Origin: Glandiceps talaboti
Lineage: Eukaryota > Hemichordata > Enteropneusta > Spengelidae
DNA: 64,000 bases
Assembly: GCF_964340395.1 (NCBI RefSeq)
Contig: NC_135564.1
Location: forward strand, 3,007,861 to 3,071,860
Reading direction: 5' to 3'
The notes under the pieces were generated by a model. That model had not been told where the DNA came from. It searched no databases and worked only from the letters and a program-made list of their open reading frames with translations. The position numbers and the translations under genes were made by a program. Positions 10,374 through 36,240 of the stretch are shown piece after piece. Positions within the stretch are counted from its first letter, which is position 1. Each line of letters opens with the position of its first letter.

Positions 10374-12150
10374 ATTAGAGTGGTGTAGTTTGTTTGTGAG
10401 TGAACTATATTATTGGTTCATAGGTATGCTGTCGCCATTAATATTACTGTACCTATATGCTATGGCCATATATATATAGATGTTCACACATTTTGAGTCT
10501 GGTAAGTCTTGTAACCTATGTCACGTGATGTTAGTGATGACAAACGGCTAGAGTACCACCGTATACTTATATTTGACGAACTCAGCTCAAGTCACAAAAT
10601 AACGAATCCGTTGCAGTGACTGCTTCGTCTAGTAGAAAAAAAACCTGTCATATTGTCACATATTGTCACAAATATAACAGCACATATACAGAAAATTGAT
10701 CACACAAGGGTTGCATATTATTTAACAATTGGAGTCATAGTTTTATATCAGATAATGTCACAAGCTATTAAATAACAGAAAAAAAAAACCATGACTGAAG
10801 TTCCATGTATGTAGGTCATGCAATACTCATTCTCATCACCTCTTCTTTTCAGAAGGGATTAAATTACAACTCGTTAAGTCGATTGATGGTTTGTGCTTAC
10901 CAGTCTGTATTGACTAACGTTATGTATTTACCTATCTTTAATGAGTCAAAATCGATATACTTTGGCTTAATCCATATTCTACACTCACCAATTTCAGCGA
11001 AACATCAAGGACAAGGTCAAGGTCAAGCCATCGTAGCTATATTTAACACTTGAGAACAGATTTGTGTGGTACAAATAACATTTAGTAATTCACAACGTGA
11101 TCTTTTGACAACATAAAGTAATTGCAATCAAGGTGAAGTGCATAATGATAATGCAATCTAAAATGAACTCGTTAATGTCGTTTGTTCGCTATCTGATCAT
11201 GAGAGAGCATTGGAATTGATCCATGGGAGGTCCTGCATTTAATGAATCCTCTCTCATCTCCGAGTGGTTGCTACTTTGTCGTTTGAACATAGCAATTTGA
11301 TCAATGGAGACGAACATTATAAAAGCATTATGGATCTCGACTGATGAGAAGCAAATTGAAATGTCATGTGTTTCAACGAACAATGCAAAACCATAGGATA
11401 TCGAACCAAGACGTTCTCTCAAGCTGTCGTATATATTGTTCAAATAAGATGCCGTATCTGATTGAAAATTCAATATATAAAGCCATCTTTTGTCATTTGA
11501 AACGATCATTTTTTCATAGTCATCTCAACAGCATGATATATTGTATTGAGTGACATCCCGAGTTACGCATAATATAATAAATTTTATGGTGAGCGCCAGC
11601 GCTTAATGGTAATGTTTGTGAAGGGCTGCTCTTCACTATGCCAATTAATTTAAATAAAGTCACATGATTCTTGGGCGCCGCCTTGTTGAATTTGTGGTCT
11701 GTGCCATATTGGATTAGGTCACGTGACCCACGGAAACAATTATTTTTCAGGCCTGATTTAAACGTACATCATAATGATCTTGAGGAAAACTAAACAAAAT
11801 GTAAAAACTAAAATAAAACAGAAACATGATAAACGACAATACAAGGAGTGAAGACATGTTTGCTACAAAGTTTGTTTGCCATAGAGGGCAGGCTTTATGC
11901 GATCATTTCAAATTCGTGTAGAAATGTTGGATATTCTCGATCACAGGATTTTATTTGTTGAACTTCATGCAATCCTTACCATCGAGTTGAATTCCTGTCG
12001 AAACCAGCTGCTTTCTGTTGACGATTGACATGTCCATTATGTTGTAGTACCTGGGCACATGTGACTGTTGTTTAACAAGTCAAGTGCAACACTCTTGTGC
12101 GAAGCTTCTCGAATCCATCACGCATTGTTTATCGTAGATGTGGGTCATTC
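10374..12150. other. No recognisable gene
   Basis: Unique AT-rich sequence with only short chance open frames on both strands (for example near 11189-11553), without consistent splice context. Confidence 0.35.
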
Positions 12151-12151
12151 A

Positions 12152-12158
12152 ATGTATG

Positions 12159-12192
<34 letters not shown>

Positions 12193-12216
12193 TGTATGTA
12201 TGTATGTATGTATGTA

Positions 12217-12265
<49 letters not shown>

Positions 12266-12346
12266 ATGTATGTATGTATGTATGTATGTATGTATGTATG
12301 TATGTATGTATGTATGTATGTATACATGCATGCATGCATGCATGTA
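12152..12346. repeat. (TATG)n-(TG)n-(TATG)n microsatellite
   Basis: About 195 bp of GTAT/TATG repeats, interrupted by a TG run near 12222-12248 and ending in GCAT units. Confidence 0.97.
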
Positions 12347-13741
12347 AGTTGTGCAGCTTGTGTGAGCTTGCTATACAGCAAATACCCTCAAGACAAATTT
12401 AGATGTATAGCGAAGTAATTTAATATTTTCATACACACCATGTTCCATATTTTGACATGGTGTTCTTAAGCCTTCTGAGACGTGATGAGGAAAATGATTG
12501 TTGCATAGCTATAGAAGCTTTCTTTTCCCGCAACTTTTATTGTATGAATGCCAACATTCAGAATCTCAGGATGTTCTATTAGCAATTTTTTCACGCACTG
12601 TAAATATTCGTGCTCCCTACCATGAAACGTATCGTTTGCTTTTCACCAAATCCCCTCTTGATATTTTCCAATGAATAACAAAGTATCTTTTCATCCGTGA
12701 AATTTTACCTGAAAAAATTTATGCAAACAATTTCTAAACAAAACAAATATGTTAACATGAGTTAAAATCAGTAGTAACATTCTGAATGAAACAATGGAAT
12801 TGCATGTCTCAGCTATGTTTTTGGGGAAGAGAATGTACTAGAGCTTCACACACTCTTAACCAGAATGTCATCAAGTAACAAAGGTAGAAGACTCTGTATA
12901 TCTGAACAACCTTTGATAACAAGACAACTCAATTCACTTAAGATTTAATGAAAGCAAATTCTTCAGTATAGATTGTCATAGAATATTGCACTGATTCGAC
13001 GGTCCTCGAAAGTAATAATATATCTATTCACCGTACAATATAATTAATCAAGTTAATACTATGTCTTTCATCATACTTGTTTATCGAGATAATGTACACT
13101 GTCTCAAAAGACTCGCTCTGTTATTGTTCGGTTAGATGGAAAAAAAGTCAGTTTGAAATGGTGTTTTTTATGACATTTTTCCTACAATGCCTGAAGTAAT
13201 TCTTCGTGAAATATTCCAATAGTAAGAACATTGGTAATTAATTATCCTCTTGTTTCTCTCAGAGTACACACACAATTGAAAGTATATTTAATTTAGTAAT
13301 GACACAATTTTTGATAAATATTCTTATAATAATTCTATCTAACAGCACTGTCCCTGCCAAGATTATAAATAAATTTCTCCCCCAGGTTAAAATGAGATCG
13401 TCCATTTGAATCAATCTCATATCGGCATTGGAGACACACAGGTATCGCAAAGGGTTACTGTGACACTCTGCTTGAAAACAGGGCGATGATATAAACAAAC
13501 CATTACGCTCTGAAGAAGGAGTGCAAGATACTTGAAGGGGTAAGTTGTCAACTATGCTTTGTATTTACCATGACAGAGCCTGGTATTTTTTCGCTAAAAG
13601 GGTCTAAATGCGTTATCGGCTTATCCGGCCTATCTTTTTACCATGACTTTCACCGTGAAAACACTTAATGGAAACATGAAAGCAAGGCAAAGATCCGTAA
13701 CGATGGTACTATGTCGTAGACGACTATTTATTATAACATGG

Positions 13742-17325
<3,584 letters not shown>

Positions 17326-17331
17326 TGCGAG

Positions 17332-17339
17332 TATATAAA
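17332..17339 (+). promoter_or_regulatory. TATA box candidate
   Basis: TATATAAAG in a locally GC-richer setting. About 35-40 bp downstream is an initiator-like TTCAATG (near 17370). The only support is the spacing and the donor site 320 bp further on. Confidence 0.4.
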
Positions 17340-17369
17340 GATGTTCGAGATGGCATCGACTGCGTCGTT

Positions 17370-17688
17370 CAATGGACTTCACTAGGGTATAGTTGTCTTT
17401 CTAGTACCGTATAGGTCGATATTGTGTGGAATTTAGGTCCTCAGATATGTAAGTGTCGTGAATTACAGCTAATTGGTACACGGGGAGAATTACTTATGGT
17501 TCAAAATTCGTCGCTGAGCCCGACACGGTTCGAGACACATGCACTGATCGAGTTTATATCACCAGTAATATTGATTCAGGCATGGAGAATGATCCCTTGT
17601 CGATTAACCTCCAGCAAATTGCCCTGTTTACACATACCGTACTCATGACAACAAAAATACATCAACTTTGAACGAAGGTATATTTTAG
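17370..17688 (+). ncRNA. Candidate untranslated first exon or non-coding transcript exon
   Basis: Between the TATA candidate and a strong donor TTTTAG|GTAAGTGG after 17688. A 74-codon TTG-initiated frame (17424-17648) stops before the donor, so the exon would be 5' UTR or non-coding. No downstream exon was identified. Confidence 0.25.
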
Positions 17689-18016
17689 GTAAGTGGTCTA
17701 ATCATTTGTTCGTATCTGTTGACGATATCTGGTTTTTACATCAATACGCATATGACAGTATTTCTACGGAAACACAATACTTTCTAGACGATAAATGGCT
17801 AAACGTTTATATTTGTTATGTGACGTCAACAAGCTGCAAGTGACAGGTCATTTCACCATTTATAGGACATTATCAATTATCATTTCTTTCGGTGAGTGCC
17901 TTTTTCAAAACGATCTTATCAAATTTGACCCCCTGTCATGAACAATTATCATTGAGTCTTGATAAAAGTTATATACGTCAATAGCAGTTGTCAAATCAAA
18001 TACAATACATCAGAAC

Positions 18017-18018
<2 letters not shown>

Positions 18019-18097
<79 letters not shown>
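18019..18097. repeat. (AT)n microsatellite
   Basis: About 78 bp of pure alternating AT, self-complementary. Confidence 0.98.
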
Positions 18098-18099
<2 letters not shown>

Positions 18100-18155
18100 C
18101 ATTTATATTATGAAAATAATGCATAGACAAAAGACAAAACTTAACAACCGCTAAA

Positions 18156-18176
18156 GTAATCGTTGCCAACGATTAC
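18156..18176. repeat. 21-nt perfect hairpin
   Basis: GTAATCGTTG, one central C, then the exact complement. It is not flanked by an obvious 7-bp duplication, so it is kept apart from the CAYAGAC group. Confidence 0.5.
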
Positions 18177-19519
18177 ACATGCAGACTACATGGAGGGGCT
18201 TACGTCCCCAGGCCTGAATTATCTCACGTCTGCATTAATGCAGGGAGCTCGCCAATATTTGAACCACTGTATCAAAGTCGGATAGTAGCGAAGGGTGATT
18301 ACTCTATATTACCTGAGGCACTTTCTATGTCGCACCAGTTCATTGAAGACTACATTGCAGGTGTGTCTCACCCCGCTGACAAAATACCCCTACCTTGGCA
18401 TTTTACATTAGGCGCGGCCTAGTATAGTTTGAAGAAAATAATATTGGAATATACCACGACTGATCAAAAATACAGTATCTTTTATTCCAAGAGAAAGCAG
18501 GGGAAAATGAACAAAAAGATACGCCCGATTGAACGGTTGACAAACATTTTTATGTCTTCATGACTTGCATAGCCAGACAAGCAAACAGAAATGACATATT
18601 TAACAACAGCCGTACACATGGGGAGTAATTCATTCTATGCTTGGCTAAATTTACGAAGAATCTCATTAAATTGACTCGGACGCCATGAAAACGTGAAAGG
18701 GCAAATTAAGATGATGGAAACGACTTTGTAAAGGACTCAAGCTGCTGCAGGCAATGTCAAAGTAGAGAAGAAGTGCCCCGACCAGACAACATTCAATTCA
18801 GTTTGTCTAATCCTTTATTATATATTAGCGGATTTGACGATTGAATGGACTACATTGTAAATACATACTAGCAGTGACATATATTACAGGAAAGCATTAG
18901 GTTACGAGTGATTCCCGGACATTGAAATACGACCAAGTAAACCTCTATTATGGCTTATAAAATCAAGTACAACCACACGCGAATTTTGTTTAGCACCTTA
19001 AACTATAACTTGTGTTGAATGAAAGAGAAAATTGAAGTAATGGTGCACAGTTAGATGATTTGGTATTATTGTAGCAATTTGTAACTATAGGAATTTTATT
19101 GAATTGTGTGTGGTAAAGGTAAACTAACACGTCCAATTAAAATTCGTTAACCACAACAAATTCCCACGACTCAGAATGACCTTTCCACAAAAAGTGACCA
19201 GTGTCGAAAAACATGAGTCCTATCTTGGTTTTGTTGTACATCTTGAAAAAACTAGTATAATTTTAATTACGTGATGGATGTGTTTTGTAAGTGACTGGAG
19301 ATTTTGCACAGTGTTTAGAAATTAATAGAATGCTTGATATGTGAATATCTTTATAGTCTGTTTCCATCTATAAAACGTTCTCATTAGTTACCATTCGTAT
19401 GTTACACTTTCCTTTTTTTGAATAAAGTGGTACGAGTGATACCATTTCTATTAATTTCAAGGGGAACGGACAGATAGGCATACAGAGACAGAGAGACTCT
19501 GAGAGAGTCAGGAAGAGAG
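18177..19519. other. No recognisable gene
   Basis: Unique sequence; no exon, RNA gene or element recognised. Confidence 0.35.
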
Positions 19520-19598
19520 ACATACATACATACATACATACATACATACATACATACATACATACATACATACATACATACATACATACATACATACA

Positions 19599-19632
<34 letters not shown>

Positions 19633-19813
19633 CGTACGTACGTACGTACGTACGTACGTACATACATACAGACAGACATACATACATACATACATACATA
19701 CATACATACATACATACGTACGTACGTACGTACGTACAGACAGACAGAAGACAGACAGCACATACATACAAACAAACAGTCATACATACATACATACATA
19801 CATATACATACAT

Positions 19814-19872
<59 letters not shown>
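19520..19872. repeat. Compound (CATA)n-(CGTA)n-(CAGA)n microsatellite
   Basis: About 350 bp of tetranucleotide blocks: CATA (19520-19627), CGTA, CAGA, CATA, CGTA, then CAGA (to 19871). Minus-strand translations give the 121-187 codon cysteine/tyrosine/valine frames, which are not genes. Confidence 0.97.
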
Positions 19873-21560
19873 CAAAGAGAATGTGTGAGAGTGAGAGAAA
19901 CTGACGGACATAAAGACATAATCAGGCACACTTAGAGATCGTTGTCCCATAGCGAGGGGAGGGGGCGTGAGGGACAACAACAGTTTGAATAAAGTCGGCC
20001 TTGCGACTTTGATTTGTGAACACCCGTCTATACTAAATATGTAATGGATGATATATACATCCTACCCGAAAGTCGATATTGATGCTTTAAGCGACTCGTG
20101 ATAGATCTTGATAACCAACGAATTTCAAAATAAGAAGAAAATACATTTAAGTCTTTCAACGTTCTTCTCATGAACATTTCACTTAAACCGATTCCGAGAC
20201 TTCTAAGGTTTTTATCGGTAAGAAGGATTAAGCACATCTTTCGCAAATCCCCAATCAGATTTTCTCCTTGGATGGGATGTAAGCCGATGATGGTTACCCT
20301 AGCAACTATAGAAAAAAAGAACTGTTAATACTATGAGGGTTTCGTTCACTATAATTCATTCATAAAATGCTTACAAGTATTAAAGATTATTTAATTATGA
20401 TAAATATAATGATCTAGTTTACAGTGAATGTGGTGTGATAAATATGAAATATTTGGTTCAATTTAAGTCTCAATTGCATGACGGGTTTAATTCAAATGGG
20501 TAATTATATACGATTTTGTCATTGGCGAACTTTATATTTAAAGGGAGTTCCATTTATTGTCAGCACCCCTCGTAGCTTTAGTGATGTTTCAAGTAACTGT
20601 TGAATGTTTCGCTTAGACTTACTGTCGGGTCTTTCAATGACACGTTATAGCGCTTTCTCATTGATCGAGCGCCTACTGCCAACAGATTCACTTCCATTTA
20701 TAGAAACGAAAAATCGGATATAGAAACCATTAATATTTGTTACAAATGGCGAAATCCCGTTTTCTTCTAGAAAATGGGAAATTCAAGAGCATTTGTGCAC
20801 TGAAGTATGGAACTGAATTACAGTCGTTAGACTAGGAACTTGTTATTCTAGGGATCCTGTTGCTATGGCAACTCTTAGAGATTTTTAAAGATATACAGTG
20901 GTAAAAGTAGTCACAGTAATGTCTTCAAGGATGAAGATATTAAGTGGAAATCCCTGTACATTGCTAAATTTTGCTGATATTTTAAAATTGCTGGAGTGAT
21001 TACTTTTACATTCATTCGACAAAATTTGCTGTAGATGAGTTCAAGTTGCAAAGTCAGATAAGGAACCTGCAGTTGATTTCTGCCTTTTGACGAGAATTCT
21101 CGCCATTAAAGTTATGTGTATTGGCTTTTAACATCAGTTTTGCTGTTAAAAAAGTCTCCAAGATCTATATTGTCCGTTTTATATTTCGATCGTGAACGTA
21201 TATTTCGCTGTAATGGGTTGAAATCATCAACGAATTAGTTCAGATATTTGATAATATGGCCTTGACTCATGATAACGTAATAGAGGTCGTGATATTCAAA
21301 GGTATCGTTCACTGAAATGAGTTTCAGTCTTAACTCGCTATTAATCATAAGGAAACAACGATAGGTATCAATGAGGTCTAATACTGTCCCAACTAAGATA
21401 TTGATCGTATAGGTCATATCTCGTTTTTGTGACAGTCACAGAGTAGTTATCATTTTTTTATCTGCTATTAGACGAATAAGCAGTCTTAAGTCTTGTCAAT
21501 GTACTGTTCTTTCTAATACTCTTGAGGTAAATTCATAAAGTGAAATAAAGAGATATAAAA
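19873..21560. other. No recognisable gene
   Basis: Unique AT-rich sequence; short minus-strand frames at 20028 and 21235 carry no motif. Confidence 0.35.
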
Positions 21561-21561
21561 T

Positions 21562-21846
<285 letters not shown>

Positions 21847-23590
21847 AAGGAGGAGGGGAAACAAAAGAGACATACATCCAGAGAATTCCAACTAATTAAA
21901 AGGTGAATTGGAAGCTATAGACAGAAATTTAACGTCTTGTTTTACGCGTGAATGTACTTCAATGTATAATAAGTTGTACCGCGACGTAAGAAAGAAACTG
22001 ACGTCACAAGTCGTATTAGAAACCAATGCTCAGTTGATAACATCATTACATCATCTGAAAATGTGACCAATGTTAATGTTATGAATATATTAGATTGCTA
22101 TGTCCATATTGTAGTATCAAAATATCACTTCCTCATAACATTGACTACACGTGTGTTTTGAAGTGATATGCAAACTTTTAGTTTATTTTGGCAGACATCT
22201 ATCTTCAAAACACTGGCAACTATTGCAGCATAGTGTGTTCGATATATGTGGAAACATTCCAACTAACATAAGCTGAGTTCTTATACGCATTGTTCATGAC
22301 TCGGGTTGAAATATACATTTCAAATAAGGTATGCTATGATTGTTTAATGTCAAAATATGCCTTCGAAGGCACTAAAAATCGAATTGCGTGCTGTGGCGTT
22401 ATTCACGCCGTTCGTGTAGTTGATGGCACAATAGAACATTTGATAGTATACGCATATGTCATCGAGTCGTTTATATATACTGTATCATGATGTTTGAGTC
22501 CTGCTAATAAAAAGTGATTAAGTGTATATGCTAGAATACCACAGGTACCGAAAAATCAGCCCCATGTACAAAGTCACCAAGTGCCCCCTATACCAGGTCA
22601 TATAGATACACACAGACAAGGAAACTATATCTGCTAGCAATTGTTTAGCACAGAACACTTAAAATCTTAAAACCCTGACACGACACTAGAGGGCGCTCCA
22701 CTATGGCCTTGTCCTATCAGTGTAGCTTGACTACTTTAACGCACTAGTACTATCCAGTTTTATTTATATATGAACCCGAATTATTAATGGTCATATTTCT
22801 GAAAGAGAACAATATCGATGGTGCAATACTATTTTCTATTACAGTATTATTTTGATATTCCTCTATTTGCGATTTAGTGCTAGGCAATCATTCAAACTGG
22901 CAGTACACATTCCGTTCAAGTCGAATGATGTATGTATTTCCTAGCGCACTTTTCCCCATGAGATAAAATAAACCAACAATCATATCTTTTGAAAATCAGT
23001 CCCTAGCTGCATGTCAAATGTTTCTGACGTCAGCGTGCCATTGAATGCATCATTCTACGATTACACTGGATCCTAGGGGGCGCCAAAATATCAACATGAA
23101 TCTATTTTCACACTAGACTGCGTCATATGACGCAATTACGAGAACACTCTTCAATTCTAACATGTTGTCTGAATGTTTCTTTTTTTTCTTCAAAAATGCA
23201 CTGAAAACTGTGCGTACTCTGTTAAACGTGTTCTTCTCAACACTGTCGTCAAAACCCATACTCGCATCAGATCCTGTTATCAGTAACTTCGAATACATTG
23301 ATTGAAACAAATATTCGGAATTATGGGGGGGGGGGGGGTGATGTACGAGTTCTATATCAATTTTCATCAATTCGTCTTACTGTACTGAAATCATCTTTAT
23401 ATTTTGTTCGTGAAAGTGCAAGGCAAGACAGTGGAGAGCGGTTATTCGAGTCCAATGATCAATCTTAAGGGTGAACAGCTGTTTGAATTTCCGCAATTCG
23501 AAAGGTACACACAACCTCGGTCACCAACTTCAAAGTATCAAACACCCAAGGTTATATTTGACATTAACGTTGCTAAAGCTACATGTAGGT
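21847..23590. other. No recognisable gene; includes a poly-G run
   Basis: Unique sequence with a G run at 23326-23337. No coding evidence. Confidence 0.35.
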
Positions 23591-23625
23591 TCATTGTCAT
23601 TGTCATTGTCACTGTCATTGTCATG
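23591..23625. repeat. (TTGTCA)n hexanucleotide repeat
   Basis: Five to six units with one TCACTG variant. Confidence 0.85.
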
Positions 23626-23959
23626 CAGAGTAGAACATTATTATCAACTTTATGGTGTACCATGTACGTATGTGCTTTATTTATAACCAACCTTAGCCTA
23701 GATATAGAGTCACGTGAAGTCGTGTGACTGAGCATTGAGTAGTCAAAATCCCCACACTCTACGCTATACGACTTTGAACTTGGACACGAAACAATAGCAC
23801 TGGCTCATAGACCTTCACATACAGCATGACATATGTATAGTATGTTAGGGAGTCAAACCTTGTTCATATCCCTCACCTTGCCCGCCTAACTGAACACCCT
23901 AGCTTGTATATAAAACATGTTTCTATTTGCATGGTAAAACCTCTGCTATACATCCTTCC

Positions 23960-30700
<6,741 letters not shown>

Positions 30701-30706
30701 TACTTA

Positions 30707-30752
30707 GCTGTACCATAGACCCTCCACCAACGTGGAGGGTCTATGGCTGTAC
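30707..30752. mobile_element. 32-bp hairpin with perfect 7-bp direct repeats
   Basis: CATAGACCCTCCAC (30714-30727), loop CAAC, exact complement (30732-30745), with GCTGTAC on both sides (30707-30713 and 30746-30752). The left end CATAGACCCTCCACCAA matches that of the copy at 34983 except for one base. Confidence 0.75.
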
Positions 30753-30769
30753 GACATATTTTTTTTTAT

Positions 30770-30810
30770 GTTACACCATAGACGTTACTCTCCAACGTCC
30801 ATGGTTGCTC
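30770..30810. mobile_element. 27-bp hairpin with degraded 7-bp direct repeats
   Basis: CATAGACGTT (30777-30786), ACTCTCC, then AACGTCCATG (30794-30803), one mismatch in the stem. Flanks GTTACAC and GTTGCTC agree at 5 of 7 positions. It lies only 31 bp from the preceding palindrome. Confidence 0.55.
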
Positions 30811-33757
<2,947 letters not shown>

Positions 33758-33824
33758 GTCTCTGTATATGTACCTGTTTATGAGTCTCTAAGTCTGTATA
33801 TGTCTCTCTTTGCCTGTCTCAGTC

Positions 33825-33849
33825 TGTCTGCCTGCCAGTCTGTCTGCCA

Positions 33850-33893
<44 letters not shown>

Positions 33894-33894
33894 G
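33825..33894. repeat. (CTGT)n microsatellite
   Basis: TCTG/CTGC variants leading into about 40 bp of CTGT. Confidence 0.95.
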
Positions 33895-34222
33895 CATGCA
33901 TACCAACGAAGGTATGCCATTATGAAAATAAAGCAAACGTACATTTAGAGTACAAATCTGGCTCGTACTATAGTTGTGATGGCATCAATTTCGATAATTC
34001 AATAACATTCACATCGTTAATGTGTAAATATAGTTATATAATTATGGTATTGTGCCTTGAGGCAAATCCATCGAAATGAGAAGCATTTCACGCCTTCAGA
34101 CAAAAAATAGTAATCAACATTGGATAGAGCGACAATGATGAGTAACAGACCAATGACAAAAAAAAACACTGATATTAGTAATTTAAACATTGGGTATAAT
34201 ACTGGAAAAATTGATCTAGGAT

Positions 34223-34380
34223 AATCACTTTACGGAGGAATCGTGAACTGGAAATCTAGTAATCACTTTACGGAGGAATCGTGAACTGGAAATCTAGTAA
34301 TCACTTTACGGAGGAATCGTGAACTGGAAATCTAGTAATCACTTTACGGAGGAATCGTGAACTGGAAATCGAGTAATCAC
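34223..34380. repeat. 38-bp minisatellite, four copies
   Basis: Units 34223-34260, 34261-34298, 34299-34336 and 34337-34374 are identical apart from one base in the last (TCTAGT to TCGAGT), plus a 6-bp partial unit. The unit starts AATCACTTTACGGAGGAATC. Confidence 0.96.
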
Positions 34381-34589
34381 CGTCTTTTTAAAGTAGATTG
34401 ACGGTAAGATAATCGGCTTCCGGTGTAATTACCATGATATTTTAAAAAACTCTTGGGAAGGAGAGTATGGGAACAAATTCATGTAATTTCTGAGATGATA
34501 ACCAGATGACGAAAATGTGTGACGTCACATGGGTTGTTTGTATGTAATCTCACATAATTCAGACTACATTTTATATTTCTCAAGTCGAC

Positions 34590-34606
34590 CATAGACGTTG
34601 GAGAGA
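34590..34606. mobile_element. Half copy of the CATAGAC terminal repeat
   Basis: CATAGACGTTGGAGAG followed by AG. The first 16 bases equal the terminal repeat implied by the right half of the copy at 30777-30803 read in reverse, one base aside. No matching right end is present, so this is a broken copy. Confidence 0.4.
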
Positions 34607-34631
34607 GACGTTTGTACACTAGGTAGATATA

Positions 34632-34822
<191 letters not shown>

Positions 34823-34849
34823 AAAACTATACTTTTTGTCTTGCTTTAT

Positions 34850-34932
34850 TTGTTCGTATATGTATTTTGGCCGTTGGCCTCTAAATGCGAAATAAATTTT
34901 CATTTCATTTCATTTCATTTCATTTCATTTCA
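34850..34932 (+). mobile_element. Non-LTR retroelement 3' tail with (CATTT)n
   Basis: TTTTGGCCGTTGGCCTCTAA, then ATGCGAAATAAATTT and seven CATTT units. A small GGCC hairpin followed by AATAAA and a short tandem repeat is a common 3' end of LINE/SINE elements. No coding part is visible; the 5' side is replaced by the GATA array. Confidence 0.5.
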
Positions 34933-34975
34933 TAGAAAACATATTGAGAGTGCATATGACTTCCAGTGGCGCTTA

Positions 34976-35013
34976 ACTAGCCCATAGACCCCCCACCAAG
35001 TCTATGACTTGCC
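34976..35013. mobile_element. 24-bp CATAGAC element with 7-bp direct repeats (6/7)
   Basis: CATAGACCCCCCACCAA (34983-34999) then GTCTATG (35000-35006). Flanks are ACTAGCC (34976-34982) and ACTTGCC (35007-35013). It looks like 17 nt of a left terminal repeat joined to 7 nt of a right one. Confidence 0.65.
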
Positions 35014-35777
35014 TTAGTTTGTTACATCAACAACGCCTTCTTCATTTACAAATTACATTTGTATTCAGAAACATTGGTTCACAGGAAATATCACATGAAA
35101 TGCTTAGACGATTTATCGATTGCCAATATCTGAGTTGTACTTTTTGTTGACTCTCAGACTAGACTATGTCATAGCAAATGCTTTCGTAATAACTGTTTCA
35201 ATAGCAACAAATCGTTTCTTATAATGACGTGTATCAATAGTGATTTTCGTCAGGAGTAAACACCCCCGATGATCATACACAGTCACTTTGTCGTCAATAT
35301 ATTATTGTTAATTGACATTTTGCGGCATATTTGATCACTAATGTTCGATTTTTCTGTATTTATTTAGGATATTTGCTGTGAATACTCGACTGGTGATACA
35401 ATTAGCGTGACAAGACACATTTACGGACAACGAGGTAAAGAATTCACGTGTTTACCACGGAATTCCAAACTCGTGTTTTGGTAAGGGACAATACACAAAG
35501 TCAGATGAGATTTTGACATATGACGTCACGCAATCCAGACCTGCAAGTTACGTGAGCCTCCACGATCGACTAAGCGTCTTCAAGCTGTCCATTGAGGAAT
35601 GGAACAGTCCTGTGTGACTCGGTACTTTGGAGTTTCAGAGGTCCCCCCCCCCCCGGTGCGAACATCAAAATCCTTTCATGGATGTCAACTGGCGGCCAAT
35701 ATGTCACTTTTAAAAGGACTATACTGAAGTACACATCTTATTTCAAGCCGAGGTAAGAACAGTTCATGGTCACCACT

Positions 35778-35819
35778 GTGTGCGTGTGCGTGTGCGTGTG
35801 CGTGTGCGTGTGCGTGTGC

Positions 35820-35864
<45 letters not shown>

Positions 35865-35976
35865 TTTGTATGTGTGTATGTATGTATGTATGTATGTATG
35901 TATGTATGTATGTATGTATGTATGTATGTATGTGTGTATGTATGTATGTATGTATGTATGTATGTATGTATGTATG

Positions 35977-36007
<31 letters not shown>

Positions 36008-36086
36008 GCTTATGTATGTATGTGTGTATGTATGTATGTATGTATGTATGTATGTATGTATGTATGTATGTATGTATGTATGTATG

Positions 36087-36117
<31 letters not shown>

Positions 36118-36152
36118 GCTTATGTATGTATGTATGTATGTATGTATGTATG

Positions 36153-36183
<31 letters not shown>

Positions 36184-36240
36184 GCTTATGTATGTATGTG
36201 TGTATGTATGTATGTAGGCCGGTAGGAAGGTAGGCAGGCA
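35778..36240. repeat. Compound (GTGTGC)n-(GT)n-(GTAT)n array with higher-order structure
   Basis: GTGTGC units, a GT run, then about 350 bp of GTAT. The motif AAGCTTATGTATGTATG recurs at 36006, 36116 and 36182, twice followed by GTGTATG, showing duplication of blocks of 110 and 66 bp. GTAG variants close the array. Confidence 0.95.

Noticed and set aside
12129-12381. Tandem-repeat arrays considered as a CRISPR
   Set aside because: Units are 2-4 bp microsatellites without spacers, and the DNA is eukaryotic.
18115-18130. CATAGAC at 18122 near a 21-nt hairpin
   Set aside because: No matching right end or duplication.
19368-19931. Cysteine/valine/tyrosine-rich frames resembling a metallothionein-like protein
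   Set aside because: Pure translation of CATA and CAGA microsatellites.
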